DNA of 64,000 bases from Actinomadura rudentiformis (GCF_008923185.1 NZ_WBMT01000024.1:1-64000), one strand, 5' to 3'; shown: positions 1 to 8,409, counted from the first letter of the stretch. Numbers and translations are program-made. The notes: generated from the sequence alone by a model not told the origin.

Positions 1-379
1 TCGAAGGGGGCGCCGGGCTCGACGCCGGGCTCGGAGGCACCGCGGGCGCCGCCGGACCCGGCTTGGGCGCGGGCGGGCGCGGAGCCGCCGGCTTGGGAGC
101 CGCCGTGCCGGCACCCGGACCGGAGCCACCGCTGCTCGCGGGGGCCGGCCTGGGGGCGGCGGGACGCGGAGCCGAAGGCTTCTTCGACGCGACCCTCTTG
201 TCCGCCGGCTTGGCGGACCCTGAATTCTGGAAAGCTTCTGTGAGTCTGCGAACGACTGGCGCCTCTATCGTCGAGGACGCTGACCGTACGAACTCGCCCA
301 TCTCTTGGAGCTTGGCCATGACGACCTTGCTCTCAACACCGAACTCTTTGGCGAGTTCGTAAACCCGGACCTTGGCCAC
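1..379 (-). CDS. infB: translation initiation factor IF-2, N-terminal part (runs off window)
   Basis: This is the beginning of IF-2, the GTPase that places initiator tRNA on the ribosome. The GTG start at 379 gives VAKVRVYELAKEFGVES, the conserved IF2_N helical module, followed by a long Ala/Pro/Lys/Gly-rich low-complexity linker typical of actinobacterial IF-2. The G domain lies beyond the left edge. A GGGAG ribosome-binding site sits about 5 nt upstream of the GTG. The gene is last in the minus-strand rimP-nusA-ylxR-infB cluster, a conserved actinobacterial order, which supports the call independently of the low-complexity sequence. Confidence 0.95.
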   Translation of the reverse strand, partial: MAKVRVYELAKEFGVESKVVMAKLQEMGEFVRSASSTIEAPVVRRLTEAFQNSGSAKPADKRVASKKPSAPRPAAPRPAPASSGGSGPGAGTAAPKPAAPRPPAPKPGPAAPAVPPSPASSPAPPS

Positions 380-393
380 TGCACTCCCTAACT

Positions 394-420
394 CGGTCCG
401 GGGGTGCGGCCTCCGGACCG
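394..420 (-). promoter_or_regulatory. hairpin in the ylxR-infB spacer
   Basis: An 8-bp perfect inverted repeat (394-401 with 413-420) lies between the ylxR stop and the infB ribosome-binding site, about 15 nt upstream of the infB GTG. There is no T-tract, so it does not look like an ordinary terminator. It may modulate readthrough or translation of infB. This is inferred from sequence symmetry alone. Confidence 0.4.
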
Positions 421-489
421 TCGCTAACTTGCCGTACTCATCGCGGCGTGCTCATCGAGCGCTCATAGCAATCTCGACCTGCTCTCCGA

Positions 490-792
490 CTAGACGTCGC
501 TTACCGTTCGGCCATCCTGCTGCTGCGCGGCGAGTGCCGCAAGCCGGTCTCGAAGCACACTCGTGTCGAGCGGCCCCGCCAGGCGGAAGGCCCGGGGGAA
601 CACCCGACGACGCTCTGCGAGCTCCAGACATCCCGGGTCGGGGTGCACATAGGCACCTCGGCCCGGCTGCCGCCCGCGAGGATCGGGGACGATGACGCCC
701 TCGACCACCACGAGGCGCAGCAAGTCGGACTTGGCCGTACTAACCCGGCAGCCCACACACGTGCGTCGTGGGACCGCCCGGCCACATGACAT
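490..792 (-). CDS. ylxR: YlxR (DUF448) family RNA-binding protein
   Basis: A 100-residue basic protein containing RRTCVGCR near the N terminus and the G-R-G-A-Y-V motif around residues 40-45, both signatures of the YlxR/DUF448 fold found between nusA and infB in many bacteria. The ATG at 792 is chosen because it places the conserved P-x-R-x-C-x-x-C segment at the usual distance from the N terminus; a longer in-frame reading to 948 would add a low-complexity extension overlapping nusA. The family is proposed to bind RNA or act as a nucleoid-associated regulator. It lies 4 bp from the nusA stop. Confidence 0.9.
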   Translation of the reverse strand: MSCGRAVPRRTCVGCRVSTAKSDLLRLVVVEGVIVPDPRGRQPGRGAYVHPDPGCLELAERRRVFPRAFRLAGPLDTSVLRDRLAALAAQQQDGRTVSDV

Positions 793-796
793 GAGT

Positions 797-1888
797 CTAC
801 CGCGCCGAGGCGTCGGCAGGTCCTGTCGCATGGTCTCCTGATGTAGTTGATCCTGTTTCGCCGGACTCCGCAACCTTCGAGGTGGAAGGCTCGGCCGGTC
901 GTTCCGCGGCTGGCTCGGCCGGCTGCTCGGTATCGGACCGGATGTCAATGCGCCATCCGGTCAGGCGGGCGGCCAGGCGGGCGTTCTGCCCCTCCTTGCC
1001 GATCGCCAGCGACAGCTGGTAGTCCGGCACGATCACGCGGGCCACCCGGGCGTCGGCGTCGACGACCTCGACGCTGGTGACGCGGGCCGGGGACAGCGCG
1101 TTCCCGACGAACTCGGCCGGCTCGTCCGACCAGTCCACGATGTCGATCTTCTCTCCGTGCAGCTCGTGCATCACGTTGCGGACGCGGCTGCCCAGCGGGC
1201 CGATGCAGGCGCCCTTGGCGTTCACGCCCTGCTTGCGCGACCGGACCGCGATCTTGGTGCGGTGCCCGGCCTCGCGCGCGATGGCCGCGATCTCCACGGT
1301 GCCGTCGGCGATCTCCGGGACCTCCAGCGCGAACAGCTTGCGCACGAGGTTGGGATGGGTCCGGGAGAGCTGCACCGAGGGGCCGCGGTGGCCCTTGCGG
1401 ACCTGCACCACGTACGCCCGCAGCCGCTCGCCGTGCTCGTAGGACTCGCCCGGGACCTGCTCCTGCGGCGGCAGGATCGCCTCGATCTTGCCGAGGTCGA
1501 CCAGCACGTTCCGCGGATCCTTGCCCTGCTGGATGATCCCGGAAACGATGTCCCCCTCACGTCCGGCGTACTCACCGAACGTGAGCTCGTCCTCGGCGTC
1601 CCGCAGCTTCTGCAGGATCACCTGCTTGGCCGTGGTCGCCGCGATACGACTGAAACCCTCGGGGGTGTCGTCGTATTCCCGGACCGCGGCGCCCTCGTCG
1701 TCGGCCTCGGTCGCCCACACGGTCACGTGGCCGGTCGCACGGTCCAGTTCGACCCTCGCCTTCGGAGCGGCCCCCTCCGTCCGGTGGTAGGCGATGAGCA
1801 GCGCGTCTTCGATCGCCTTGACGGCGACCTCGAGCGAGATGTCCTTCTCGCTCTCGAGGCTGCGCAGGGCGGTCATGTCGATGTCCAC
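797..1888 (-). CDS. nusA: transcription termination/antitermination factor NusA
   Basis: A 363-residue NusA starting at GTG 1888 (VDIDMTALRSLE) just after a purine-rich GAGGGGGG ribosome-binding site. The order is the N-terminal RNA-polymerase-binding domain, an S1 domain (around residues 110-180), then two KH domains with the GPLGSRVRNV and SLAIGKEGQNARLAARLTGW motifs. An acidic Glu/Pro/Thr-rich tail of about 40 residues follows, and the C-terminal AR repeats of proteobacterial NusA are absent, as is usual in actinobacteria. NusA controls pausing, termination and rRNA antitermination. It is 13 bp downstream of rimP and probably cotranscribed with it. Confidence 0.96.
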   Translation of the reverse strand: MDIDMTALRSLESEKDISLEVAVKAIEDALLIAYHRTEGAAPKARVELDRATGHVTVWATEADDEGAAVREYDDTPEGFSRIAATTAKQVILQKLRDAEDELTFGEYAGREGDIVSGIIQQGKDPRNVLVDLGKIEAILPPQEQVPGESYEHGERLRAYVVQVRKGHRGPSVQLSRTHPNLVRKLFALEVPEIADGTVEIAAIAREAGHRTKIAVRSRKQGVNAKGACIGPLGSRVRNVMHELHGEKIDIVDWSDEPAEFVGNALSPARVTSVEVVDADARVARVIVPDYQLSLAIGKEGQNARLAARLTGWRIDIRSDTEQPAEPAAERPAEPSTSKVAESGETGSTTSGDHATGPADASAR

Positions 1889-1901
1889 GAGGTTCCCCCC
1901 T

Positions 1902-2588
1902 CTAGTCCGGCTCAGCCGGAGAACGCGTTTCCTCGGCCTCGTCGGCGGGCGCCCCGGAATCGCCCGCGTCACCCGCGTCGGTCGCGTCGCCGTGCCGGCG
2001 GAATTCCACCTGCACCCGGCCACGTCCCAGCTCGTCAAGGCCGAATCGGCGTCTGGTCGTCTTCGGGCCTTTGGGGCCGCCCGGCCCCTTGCCCTTCCCT
2101 GCGCCCTGAGCCTTGCCCGAGCCCTTGCCTGCGCCCTTGCCCTTGGCGACGACGTCCAGGACGACCGCCGTCTCGTCGGCCTCCACCACGCGGCCCTCGA
2201 TCTGGCCGCCCGCGGTGAGCGGTGCCACGACCAGCCGGCCGACGGCACGGCGCCAGTGCCGCGGCTCGGTGAGCGGCCGGTCCACGCCGGGCGACGTCAC
2301 CTCGAGCACGTACGGCGACGTGCCCATGACGTTGGAGCCGTCGAGGAGATCGGAGGCCGTCTGGCTGAGCGTCGCGACGTCGTCGAGGCTCACGCCGCCG
2401 TCGGCGTCCACGACGATCTTGACCAGGCGCCGCCGTCCGGCGGGCCGCACGTCGACCTCTTCCAGATCGAAGCCCGCCTCGGCCACCGCGGGCTCCAGCA
2501 GCGCGATGAGCGCGCTGACGGCCTGATCGCGGGACGGCCGGCCGTCGGAGCTCCGCTGAGCGCTGCCACCGCCTGACTCGACGCTCAT
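1902..2588 (-). CDS. rimP: ribosome maturation factor RimP with a Gly/Lys insertion
   Basis: RimP assists maturation of the 30S subunit. The 228-residue product shows the family N-terminal domain (FDLEEVDVRPAGRRRLVKI) and the signature SPGVDRPLTEPRHWRRAVG around residues 99-117. The C-terminal SH3-like domain is interrupted by a low-complexity Gly/Lys-rich stretch at about residues 148-180, and the protein ends in an acidic tail. The insertion is highly basic and could contact rRNA, but that is inference. It is the first gene of the nusA operon; the operon promoter should lie in 2589-2803. Confidence 0.95.
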   Translation of the reverse strand: MSVESGGGSAQRSSDGRPSRDQAVSALIALLEPAVAEAGFDLEEVDVRPAGRRRLVKIVVDADGGVSLDDVATLSQTASDLLDGSNVMGTSPYVLEVTSPGVDRPLTEPRHWRRAVGRLVVAPLTAGGQIEGRVVEADETAVVLDVVAKGKGAGKGSGKAQGAGKGKGPGGPKGPKTTRRRFGLDELGRGRVQVEFRRHGDATDAGDAGDSGAPADEAEETRSPAEPD

Positions 2589-2803
2589 GGGACCTCCTCA
2601 TGTAGTTCTGAAACCGTCGCGTATCCGTTGTCTCCTCAAGACTATCGACAGCCGGACACCTCAGAGGTCTTTCGGACAGCTCACCGGCGCGCCGGGTATG
2701 GAATGCTTGAGCTGGCCTGATGGGCGGACGACCCGCTGCGGGCCGCCGGCACCATGTTCTGGGGGCGATCACGGGCCCCGCGACCCTCGGTGAGGAGACA
2801 CCC
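2589..2803. promoter_or_regulatory. divergent intergenic region between rimP and the ferritin-like lipoprotein gene
   Basis: This 215-bp spacer must hold the promoters of the minus-strand rimP-nusA-ylxR-infB operon and of the plus-strand gene at 2804. I could not identify convincing -35/-10 pairs or a strong palindrome. A GTGAGGAG ribosome-binding site immediately precedes the TTG start at 2804. Confidence 0.4.
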
Positions 2804-3898
2804 TTGCCAGCAGGCACCGGGCCGTCACGGCGGGCCGTCCTGGGCGGGACAGCCCTGATCGCGCTGCCGGCGCTGTGCGGCTGCTCCGGCGACGACCCGG
2901 CTCGCGCCGCCCCGCCCGGCCCGGACGTCGCCGTGCTGTCCGGTGCCATCGGAGCCGAGCAGGATCTGATCGCGCGGTACGAGGCCGCCCGCGGCGCCCA
3001 CCCCTCGCTGGCCGGGCACATCGATGTGGCCGTCGCCCATCATCGCGATCATCTGGCGGTGCTGCGGCGGCACTACGTTCCGGGATCCGGCAGGCAGGCG
3101 GACGATTCGGCCACCATGCCGCCCACCCTGCCGGCCACCGTGCCGGCCACCGTGCCGGCCACCGTGCCGGCCACCGTGCCGGCCACCGTGCCGGCTCCCA
3201 GCCCCCAGCAGGTGTCCGGCAGCCCTGCCACAGTCCTGGCCGGCCTGCGCACCGCCGAAGTCCAGACCGCAGCCAGGTATGCGGCGGACGCAGGCAAGTC
3301 GGCCCCTGGGCTGGCCCAGTTGCTGGCCTCGCTGGGCGCCTGTTCCGTGGGTCATTCCGGCATGTCCAGTTCCGATATCTCCAGCGTCGCAAAGAAGAAG
3401 GCAACCCCATCTACCGCCGCCTTGCCTCCTGCACGCGGATTCACTCTGGAGGCGCTGCAGTCCGCCTTGGCCACCGAGCATGCGGCCGTCTACGGCTACG
3501 GAGTCGTGGGGGCACGGCTCACCGGCGGTGCGCACGAGGCCGCACGAACGTACTGGAACGCCCACCGCGATCAACGTGACGCCCTGATGGCGCACCTCAC
3601 CGCCCGCCAGGCCACACCTGCGGCGGCCGCGGCCGCCTACAAGCTGCCGGTACGGGTGGCCTCCTCCCGCAGCGCCGCCCAGCTCGCGGCGAGGCTCGAA
3701 GACGATCTCACCGTCGCCTATGTGGGCCTCGCCGGAGCCCAGGACGCCCAACTCCGCGATCAGGCCGCCCGCGCCGCGCAGGAGGCGATGGCCCGCGCGG
3801 TCCGGTGGCGGACGACCGCCGGTGTGCCGGCGAGCCACGCCGCGTTCCCAGGCCTTCCCGCCTCGGCCCTCTCCCCCAGGCCCCGGCCCGGCGGCTGA
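2804..3898 (+). CDS. ferritin-like (DUF4439) lipoprotein with PATV repeat linker
   Basis: A 364-residue exported protein. The TTG start follows GAGGAG and gives a short N-region with SRRAVLGG, a hydrophobic core and a lipobox-like L-C-G-C, so it is probably lipidated and possibly Tat-exported. A helical segment (AVLSGAIGAEQDLIARYE) precedes a linker of tandem T-V-P-A repeats. The C-terminal 150 residues (from FTLEALQSALATEHAAVYGYG) match the DUF4439 ferritin-like four-helix family, with Glu/His positions that could bind metal. DUF4439 proteins commonly neighbour rimP-nusA in actinobacteria. Their function is unknown. Confidence 0.75.
   Translation: MPAGTGPSRRAVLGGTALIALPALCGCSGDDPARAAPPGPDVAVLSGAIGAEQDLIARYEAARGAHPSLAGHIDVAVAHHRDHLAVLRRHYVPGSGRQADDSATMPPTLPATVPATVPATVPATVPATVPAPSPQQVSGSPATVLAGLRTAEVQTAARYAADAGKSAPGLAQLLASLGACSVGHSGMSSSDISSVAKKKATPSTAALPPARGFTLEALQSALATEHAAVYGYGVVGARLTGGAHEAARTYWNAHRDQRDALMAHLTARQATPAAAAAAYKLPVRVASSRSAAQLAARLEDDLTVAYVGLAGAQDAQLRDQAARAAQEAMARAVRWRTTAGVPASHAAFPGLPASALSPRPRPGG
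3114..3194 (+). repeat. 12-bp tandem repeat encoding Thr-Val-Pro-Ala units
   Basis: About six near-identical copies of a 12-bp unit (gtgccggccacc) in frame with the lipoprotein gene encode a T-V-P-A linker between the N-terminal helix and the ferritin-like domain. Nearly perfect nucleotide identity suggests recent slippage expansion, so copy number may vary between strains. Confidence 0.85.
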
Positions 3899-3904
3899 TC
3901 CAGC

Positions 3905-3961
3905 AAACGTTGATTATCGTGGCAAACGCTGATAATTGCGGTAAACACTGATAATTCTTGT
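3905..3961 (+). promoter_or_regulatory. three tandem 19-bp AT-rich repeats upstream of the SCO6745-family gene
   Basis: Three consecutive 19-bp units begin AAACGTTGATTATCG (3905), AAACGCTGATAATTG (3924) and AAACACTGATAATTC (3943). They are strikingly AT-rich for this genome and end about 20 bp before the GTG at 3983. The 19-bp phasing suggests cooperative binding of a regulator on nearly the same DNA face. Confidence 0.6.
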
Positions 3962-3982
3962 AGGCGAGTAAGGAGTGGGACT

Positions 3983-4864
3983 GTGGCCCAGGACCCTGGT
4001 TTCGCACGGCACATGTGGCACCAGCTTGAGCCGGTGCACGCGCTGTTCTGGTACGCGCCGGAGGTGTTCGGCGAGGCCAAGGCACTCGGTTTCGACATCG
4101 ACGCGCGGTGGCCGAGTTACTTCGCGTGGCGTTCGGCCCCTCTCGGCGCCGCCGGCCCCGAGCAGGTGGCCTCCGCGTTCTACAGCTTCAGCCCGCGCAT
4201 GGTCGCCGAGCACGTCCCCGCCGCCTGGACTATCGCCCCGCCTGACCAGATCCTGGCCGCACGGCTGCGGGCCGTGGACCGCATGTACCGCTCCCTGCCG
4301 GGCATCAAGGTCGACAGCGCGGAGATCGCCAAGGCGGCCGGGCTGGCGCGCGCGGCGGCCGAGGCGGCGAACACCGCGGGCCGCCCGATCGCCGCCGCCA
4401 ACGCCGGCCTGACCTGGCCGGACGAGCCGCCCCTCGTCCTCTGGCACGCCATCAACATCCTTCGCGAACACCGTGGTGACGGCCACGTCGCAGCCTTGCT
4501 GACCGCCGGCCTCGATCCCGCCGAGGCCCTGGTCTCGTTCGCCTCGATCGGGGCGGCCCCCGTCGAGACGTTCTCCAGCCGCGGCTGGACCGCGGAGGAA
4601 TGGCAGGCCGCCCAGGACCGGCTCGCCTCGCGCGGCCTGGTCGACGCCGACGGCCAGGCCACCGACAAGGGCCGCGAGCTGCGCGACTCCGTCGAACGCC
4701 TTACCGACGACCTTGCCATCGCCCCGTGGGAGGCCCTCGGCCAGGACAAGGCCGAGCGCCTCGCCGAGCTCACCCTGCCGATCCTCATCGCCAACCTGGA
4801 AACGGGCCTGCTGCCCGCGACCAACACCCTCGGCATCGGCAAAGTACAAGCCCCCGCACGCTGA
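3983..4864 (+). CDS. SCO6745-family protein
   Basis: A 293-residue soluble protein starting at GTG 3983 after an AAGGAG site. It matches the actinobacterial SCO6745/SalK-like family in its opening (MWHQLEPVHALFWYAPEVFGEAKALGF), the following WPSYFAWRSAPLG block and a C-terminal segment resembling a winged helix (EWQAAQDRLASRGLVDADG.. TDKGRELRD). No biochemical function is established for the family; some members are annotated as MarR-like regulators because of that C-terminal part. The tandem repeats immediately upstream suggest regulated, possibly autoregulated, expression. Confidence 0.7.
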   Translation: MAQDPGFARHMWHQLEPVHALFWYAPEVFGEAKALGFDIDARWPSYFAWRSAPLGAAGPEQVASAFYSFSPRMVAEHVPAAWTIAPPDQILAARLRAVDRMYRSLPGIKVDSAEIAKAAGLARAAAEAANTAGRPIAAANAGLTWPDEPPLVLWHAINILREHRGDGHVAALLTAGLDPAEALVSFASIGAAPVETFSSRGWTAEEWQAAQDRLASRGLVDADGQATDKGRELRDSVERLTDDLAIAPWEALGQDKAERLAELTLPILIANLETGLLPATNTLGIGKVQAPAR

Positions 4865-4869
4865 GACGT

Positions 4870-5559
4870 TCAGCGAGTCCAGGCGTCGATGTGGGTGAGG
4901 AGATCGGCGAGGTCGCTGATGGTGGCGTCAGGCACGGCCCCGTCCCAGGCGGGGACGGTGGAGTTGGGGATGAGGACCGCGCGCATGCCGGTGGACTTCG
5001 CGCCATGGATGTCGTCGTAGGGGCGGTCGCCGACGAAGACGCACCGGGAGGGGTCCGTGGCGCCGATGGCGTCCATGGCGGCCCGGAAGGCCTTGGCGTG
5101 CGGCTTGGTCCAGGGAATCTCGCTGGAGTAGACCGCGCCGTCGAGGAGGCCGAGCACTCCGTCGCGTTCGAAGATGCGCTCATGCCACTCGCGTGACCAC
5201 ATCGTGTTGGACAGGACGCCCACCTTGATGCCGCGTCCCCGCAGCTCACGCAGGAGCGGAGGGGCGGCCGGGTCGATCCAGGTGTGCGGCGTCCACGTCT
5301 CGTAGTGGGTGGCGAGGATCGCCTCGGTGGCCTCGACGCCCGCCAGCGCGTAGAGCTCGCCGATGGTCGCGCTGCGATGCTCCTCCTTGCCGCGCCGCCA
5401 CAGCTCGAGCTCGGCGTCGACGAGCGCGGTGGCGGCGCGTTCGACCTGGTCGGCGTCCAGATGCGCGGCGCAGATCCGGCGCCAGAGGTCGGCGAGCTCG
5501 ACATCGTGCCACGGGGTCAGCGTGCCGCCCCAGTCGAAGATCACAGCGTCAACGGTCAT
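4870..5559 (-). CDS. HAD-family hydrolase
   Basis: A 229-residue haloacid-dehalogenase-fold hydrolase. Motif I is VIFDWGGTLT with the nucleophilic Asp, motif II is the Ser of VLSNT, motif III the Lys of WTKPHAKAF, and motif IV the acidic pair in FVGDRPYDDI. An alpha-helical cap lies between motifs I and II. Substrates of this clade are usually phosphorylated small molecules and cannot be predicted from sequence. The ATG at 5559 puts motif I close to the N terminus; an upstream ATG (5577) and a longer start (5601) are also in frame. It converges with the SCO6745 gene, with 5 bp between the stops. Confidence 0.85.
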   Translation of the reverse strand: MTVDAVIFDWGGTLTPWHDVELADLWRRICAAHLDADQVERAATALVDAELELWRRGKEEHRSATIGELYALAGVEATEAILATHYETWTPHTWIDPAAPPLLRELRGRGIKVGVLSNTMWSREWHERIFERDGVLGLLDGAVYSSEIPWTKPHAKAFRAAMDAIGATDPSRCVFVGDRPYDDIHGAKSTGMRAVLIPNSTVPAWDGAVPDATISDLADLLTHIDAWTR

Positions 5560-5677
5560 GCCCCGGATCGTAACCATGCGGTCGTGGGGCGCTCTGCTCA
5601 AGACGCACCCGTTCGCTTAAGGTGCGCCCCTTCGGGAAGGGCCCCTGCCAGGACAACAGCTGACCATGGAGGGGGCC

Positions 5678-5935
5678 ATGTCCGACTACATGCCCGAACG
5701 CGATCCGCGAGACAACATCGACGACATGGGCGATGACGAGCAGGTCGACGACATCGCCTTGGCCGAGGAGTACGTGGAGAGCCCGCCGCCCACAGTCACC
5801 GAGGAGAACGAGGGCTCGGTCGGCATCACCGACTACGAGCGGGAGACGTCCCGGCGCGGGTCGGGCCCGTTCCCGCCGCCCGAGGAAGCGGCGGAGGAGG
5901 CGGCCCTGCACGAGGAGGACGACCGTACGACGTGA
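5678..5935 (+). CDS. small acidic conserved hypothetical protein
   Basis: An 85-residue, strongly acidic protein (MSDYMPERDPRDNIDDMGDD at the start; many Glu/Asp later) with no hydrophobic segment. The ATG at 5678 directly follows a GGAGGGGG ribosome-binding site, which decides between it and the in-frame ATG at 5666. The composition suggests an intrinsically disordered protein. I do not recognise a function. It lies 97 bp upstream of the membrane protein gene and may share its transcript. Confidence 0.6.
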   Translation: MSDYMPERDPRDNIDDMGDDEQVDDIALAEEYVESPPPTVTEENEGSVGITDYERETSRRGSGPFPPPEEAAEEAALHEEDDRTT

Positions 5936-6031
5936 CGGGGATCACTTTTCGATTCTGACGCCTTGGGAGGGGAATGCCTTTACCCAGACGGGGGTTGCCC
6001 TGAGCGAGCGAGCTTGCGAGGTGACCAGGAC

Positions 6032-7180
6032 ATGGCTGAGATCGACGTGCCTCTTCGGACTCCTGCCGCACGCTCGTGGCTCAAGCGTCATCGTGGTCTC
6101 GTCGTCCAGCTCGCGATGCTCTCGTTCGCCATCGGCTTTCTCGTCGCGCTGCGCGGCCATTTTCCCGACCTCGGCGCCATGTGGGCCGCGGCCCGCAGGG
6201 CCGAGCCTGCATGGCTGGTGCTCGTCGTCGTCGCCTCGGCCGGCTCCATGGCGGCCTTCGCGAGGCTGCAACGGCGCCTGCTGAGGATCGGCGGGGTCCG
6301 CATGTCGCTGCGTCGCGCGTTCGCTGTGACGTACGCGGGCAACGCCCTGTCGACCACGCTCCCGGGCGGACCCGCGGTGAGCGTCGTCTACACGTTCCGC
6401 CAGTTCCGGCGCACCGGCGCCTCCCCGCAGCTCTCGACGGCGGTGATCCTGGTGGGCGGGATCATCACCACCAGCGCATACACCGTCATCGGCCTGGTCG
6501 CCCTGCTCGCCGATCCGCACGCCCGTGGCCCGGCGCTGATGGCGCTGTCCATACCCGCCGTGCTCATCCTCGCGCTCCTGGTGGCGCTCAGCCGGCCCGC
6601 GTCGCGTGCGCGTCTCGCCGGGCCGCTCACCCGGATCGGCGGAGCGGTCCTGGCGCATCGCCGGGTCGCGCCGTACGCCGACCGGCTGCGGGAAGGCAGG
6701 GACGCCCTGCGCCCGTCCCTCCGGGACTGGGCCGCACTGGTCATGCTGGCGACGCTCAACTGGGCGTTCGACATCCTGGCCCTGATCGCGGCGGCCCGTG
6801 CCGTCGGCATCGACGTCCCTCCGCACGCCGTGACGCTGGCCTACTTCGCCGCGCAGGCGGCGGGCAGCCTGCTGCCGCTGCTCCCGGGCGGCATCGGCGC
6901 GATCGAGAGCAGCATGGCCGCATCGCTGGTCGCGCTGGGCGCGACCCTGGCCCCGGCGGGCGCCGCCGTCGGGCTCTACCGGCTTTTCTCGTACTGGGCC
7001 GTGGTGACGGTCGGCTGGCTGGCGTGGGTCGCCCTGCACGAGGGGCCGCGCCTGTCCGAGCGCACCAGGCAGCGGCTCGCCGCGACCGGCCGCGCCACAC
7101 TGGCGGGCCTGACGTCGGTCGCGTTCACCACGCCCTACGCCGTGTCGCCCGCCCCCGGGCCCCGGCCGCGCAACACCTGA
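6032..7180 (+). CDS. YbhN/UPF0104-type integral membrane protein (flippase-like domain)
   Basis: A 382-residue polytopic membrane protein of the lysylphosphatidylglycerol synthase TM / UPF0104 family. Hallmarks are an N-terminal TM region after a short cytosolic tail, the N-x-L-S-T-T-L-P-G-G-P motif around residue 110 and the LLPLLPGGIGAIESSM motif around residue 290, which is conserved in flippase-like members. About eight TM segments can be drawn. Family members without a GNAT-type synthase domain are thought to move lipids or lipid-linked glycans, but this substrate is unknown. The ATG at 6032 follows AGGA; longer in-frame starts would add a non-conserved extension. Confidence 0.8.
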   Translation: MAEIDVPLRTPAARSWLKRHRGLVVQLAMLSFAIGFLVALRGHFPDLGAMWAAARRAEPAWLVLVVVASAGSMAAFARLQRRLLRIGGVRMSLRRAFAVTYAGNALSTTLPGGPAVSVVYTFRQFRRTGASPQLSTAVILVGGIITTSAYTVIGLVALLADPHARGPALMALSIPAVLILALLVALSRPASRARLAGPLTRIGGAVLAHRRVAPYADRLREGRDALRPSLRDWAALVMLATLNWAFDILALIAAARAVGIDVPPHAVTLAYFAAQAAGSLLPLLPGGIGAIESSMAASLVALGATLAPAGAAVGLYRLFSYWAVVTVGWLAWVALHEGPRLSERTRQRLAATGRATLAGLTSVAFTTPYAVSPAPGPRPRNT

Positions 7181-7282
7181 CACGCGACACCTGCCTCGCA
7201 CAACACCTGCCTCGCACAACACCTACAGGCGCCCTTCACCCCGGTCGGTGACTTGTTGCCGTGGTTCCCTGCTGCTAATCTC

Positions 7283-7299
7283 CCAAGCGAGCGCTTGGT
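7283..7299 (+). promoter_or_regulatory. KstR2-type operator, site A
   Basis: CCAAGCGAGCGCTTGG is a perfect 7+7 bp palindrome with a 2-bp centre. The offset core AGCGAGCGCTTGGT (7286-7299) matches the KstR2 consensus AnCAAGnnCTTGnT at all but one position. It lies about 43 bp upstream of the luciferase-like gene and its core is identical to site G at 43919-43932. Confidence 0.7.
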
Positions 7300-7341
7300 C
7301 ACAATCACGGCAGCAGAGCACCATCAATAACCGGAGGCGCG

Positions 7342-8409
7342 ATGACGTCCCTACGGGTCAGCCTTGGCTACGAACTCGAGGTGCGCGGGCGGTCCCGCGA
7401 CGTGGAAAGGCGGGCTTTCGAGAACGTCATGGACCAGGTCGTCCTGGCCGACGAGCTCGGTTTCGACACCGCGTGGTTCGTGGAACACCACTTCACCCGG
7501 GGCTTCTCGCACTCCTCCGCACCTGACCTGGTGCTCGCGGGCATCTCGCAGCGGACCGAGCGGATTCACCTCGGCCTCGGCGTGGTGCTGCTGCCGTTCC
7601 AGTCCCCGATCCGGACCGCCGAACGGGTCGCCACGCTGGACGTGATCAGCAATGGCCGGGTGGAGTTCGGCACCGGGCGCGGCGCCTCCCCGCTGGAGTA
7701 CCAGGCCTTCCAGAAGCCCTTCGAGCAGTCGCGCCGGCTGTGGGAGGAGTCGCTGGAGGCGGTGCTGGCGATCTGGAACGCCGACGGCGAGCCGATCACC
7801 CGTTCCAGCGACCATTTCGAGATCCCGAACGTCGCGGTCTACCCCCGCCCGGTCCAGGAGCCGCACCCGCCGGTCTGGGTCGCCTCCACCTCGCTGGAGG
7901 GTTACCTGGCGGCGGCCAAGCAGGGCTACAACCTGCTCGGCATGACGATGCTCAAGGGGCTCGACGACGTCGCCGAGGACATCGCCAAGTACAAGCAGTG
8001 CCTCGCCGACAACGGCTTCGACCCCGCGTCGCGGCGGATCGCGCTGATGATCCCCTGGTACGTGGCGCCGACCCAGCAGGAGGCCGTCGACACCGCCGCC
8101 GACGCGGTGCTCTGGTACCTGCGCCGCCAGATCAACCTGGTCGCGCCGCCGGACTACACCGACGCCCGGCACGCCACCCACCGCGTCCTCGGCCAGCAGG
8201 CCGTCGGCATGCCGCCCGAGGAGGCCATGCAGGTCCTGCGGGACCAGCACATGGTCGTGATCGACGACGTCGAGGGCTCGCGCAAGGCCGTCGAGCGCAT
8301 CCAGGCCGCGGGCGCGACCGACCTCATCCTCCAGGCCCAGGTCGGCGGGCTCGCCCACGAGCACGTCTGCAACTCGATGAAGCTCTTCATGCAGGAGGTC
8401 ATGAAGTGA
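7342..8409 (+). CDS. LLM-class (luciferase-like) flavin/F420-dependent oxidoreductase
   Basis: A 355-residue TIM-barrel enzyme of the bacterial-luciferase superfamily. Seen are ELGFDTAWFVEHHF near residues 33-46, LGLGVVLLPFQSPIRTAERVATLDVISNGRVEFGTGRG around 75-112, and PHPPVWVAST. The EHH segment and the GR(V/L)EFG(T)GRG segment are typical flavin or F420 site elements. The ATG follows a GGAGG site. It is first in an operon with a degenerate PaaK-like protein (4-bp GTGA overlap) and a CoA ligase, behind KstR2-type site A, so a role oxidising a CoA-linked or aromatic/steroid-like intermediate is inferred. FMNH2 could come from the reductase at 13052. Confidence 0.85.
   Translation: MTSLRVSLGYELEVRGRSRDVERRAFENVMDQVVLADELGFDTAWFVEHHFTRGFSHSSAPDLVLAGISQRTERIHLGLGVVLLPFQSPIRTAERVATLDVISNGRVEFGTGRGASPLEYQAFQKPFEQSRRLWEESLEAVLAIWNADGEPITRSSDHFEIPNVAVYPRPVQEPHPPVWVASTSLEGYLAAAKQGYNLLGMTMLKGLDDVAEDIAKYKQCLADNGFDPASRRIALMIPWYVAPTQQEAVDTAADAVLWYLRRQINLVAPPDYTDARHATHRVLGQQAVGMPPEEAMQVLRDQHMVVIDDVEGSRKAVERIQAAGATDLILQAQVGGLAHEHVCNSMKLFMQEVMK

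Noticed and set aside
3114..3194. Short tandem repeats resembling a CRISPR-like array
   Set aside because: The units are 12 bp, contiguous without spacers, and encode an in-frame T-V-P-A linker; there are no cas genes.
5936..6031. Short reading frame joining the acidic protein to the YbhN-like gene
   Set aside because: In-frame extension from 5963 lacks a ribosome-binding site and conservation; ATG 6032 has AGGA in front.
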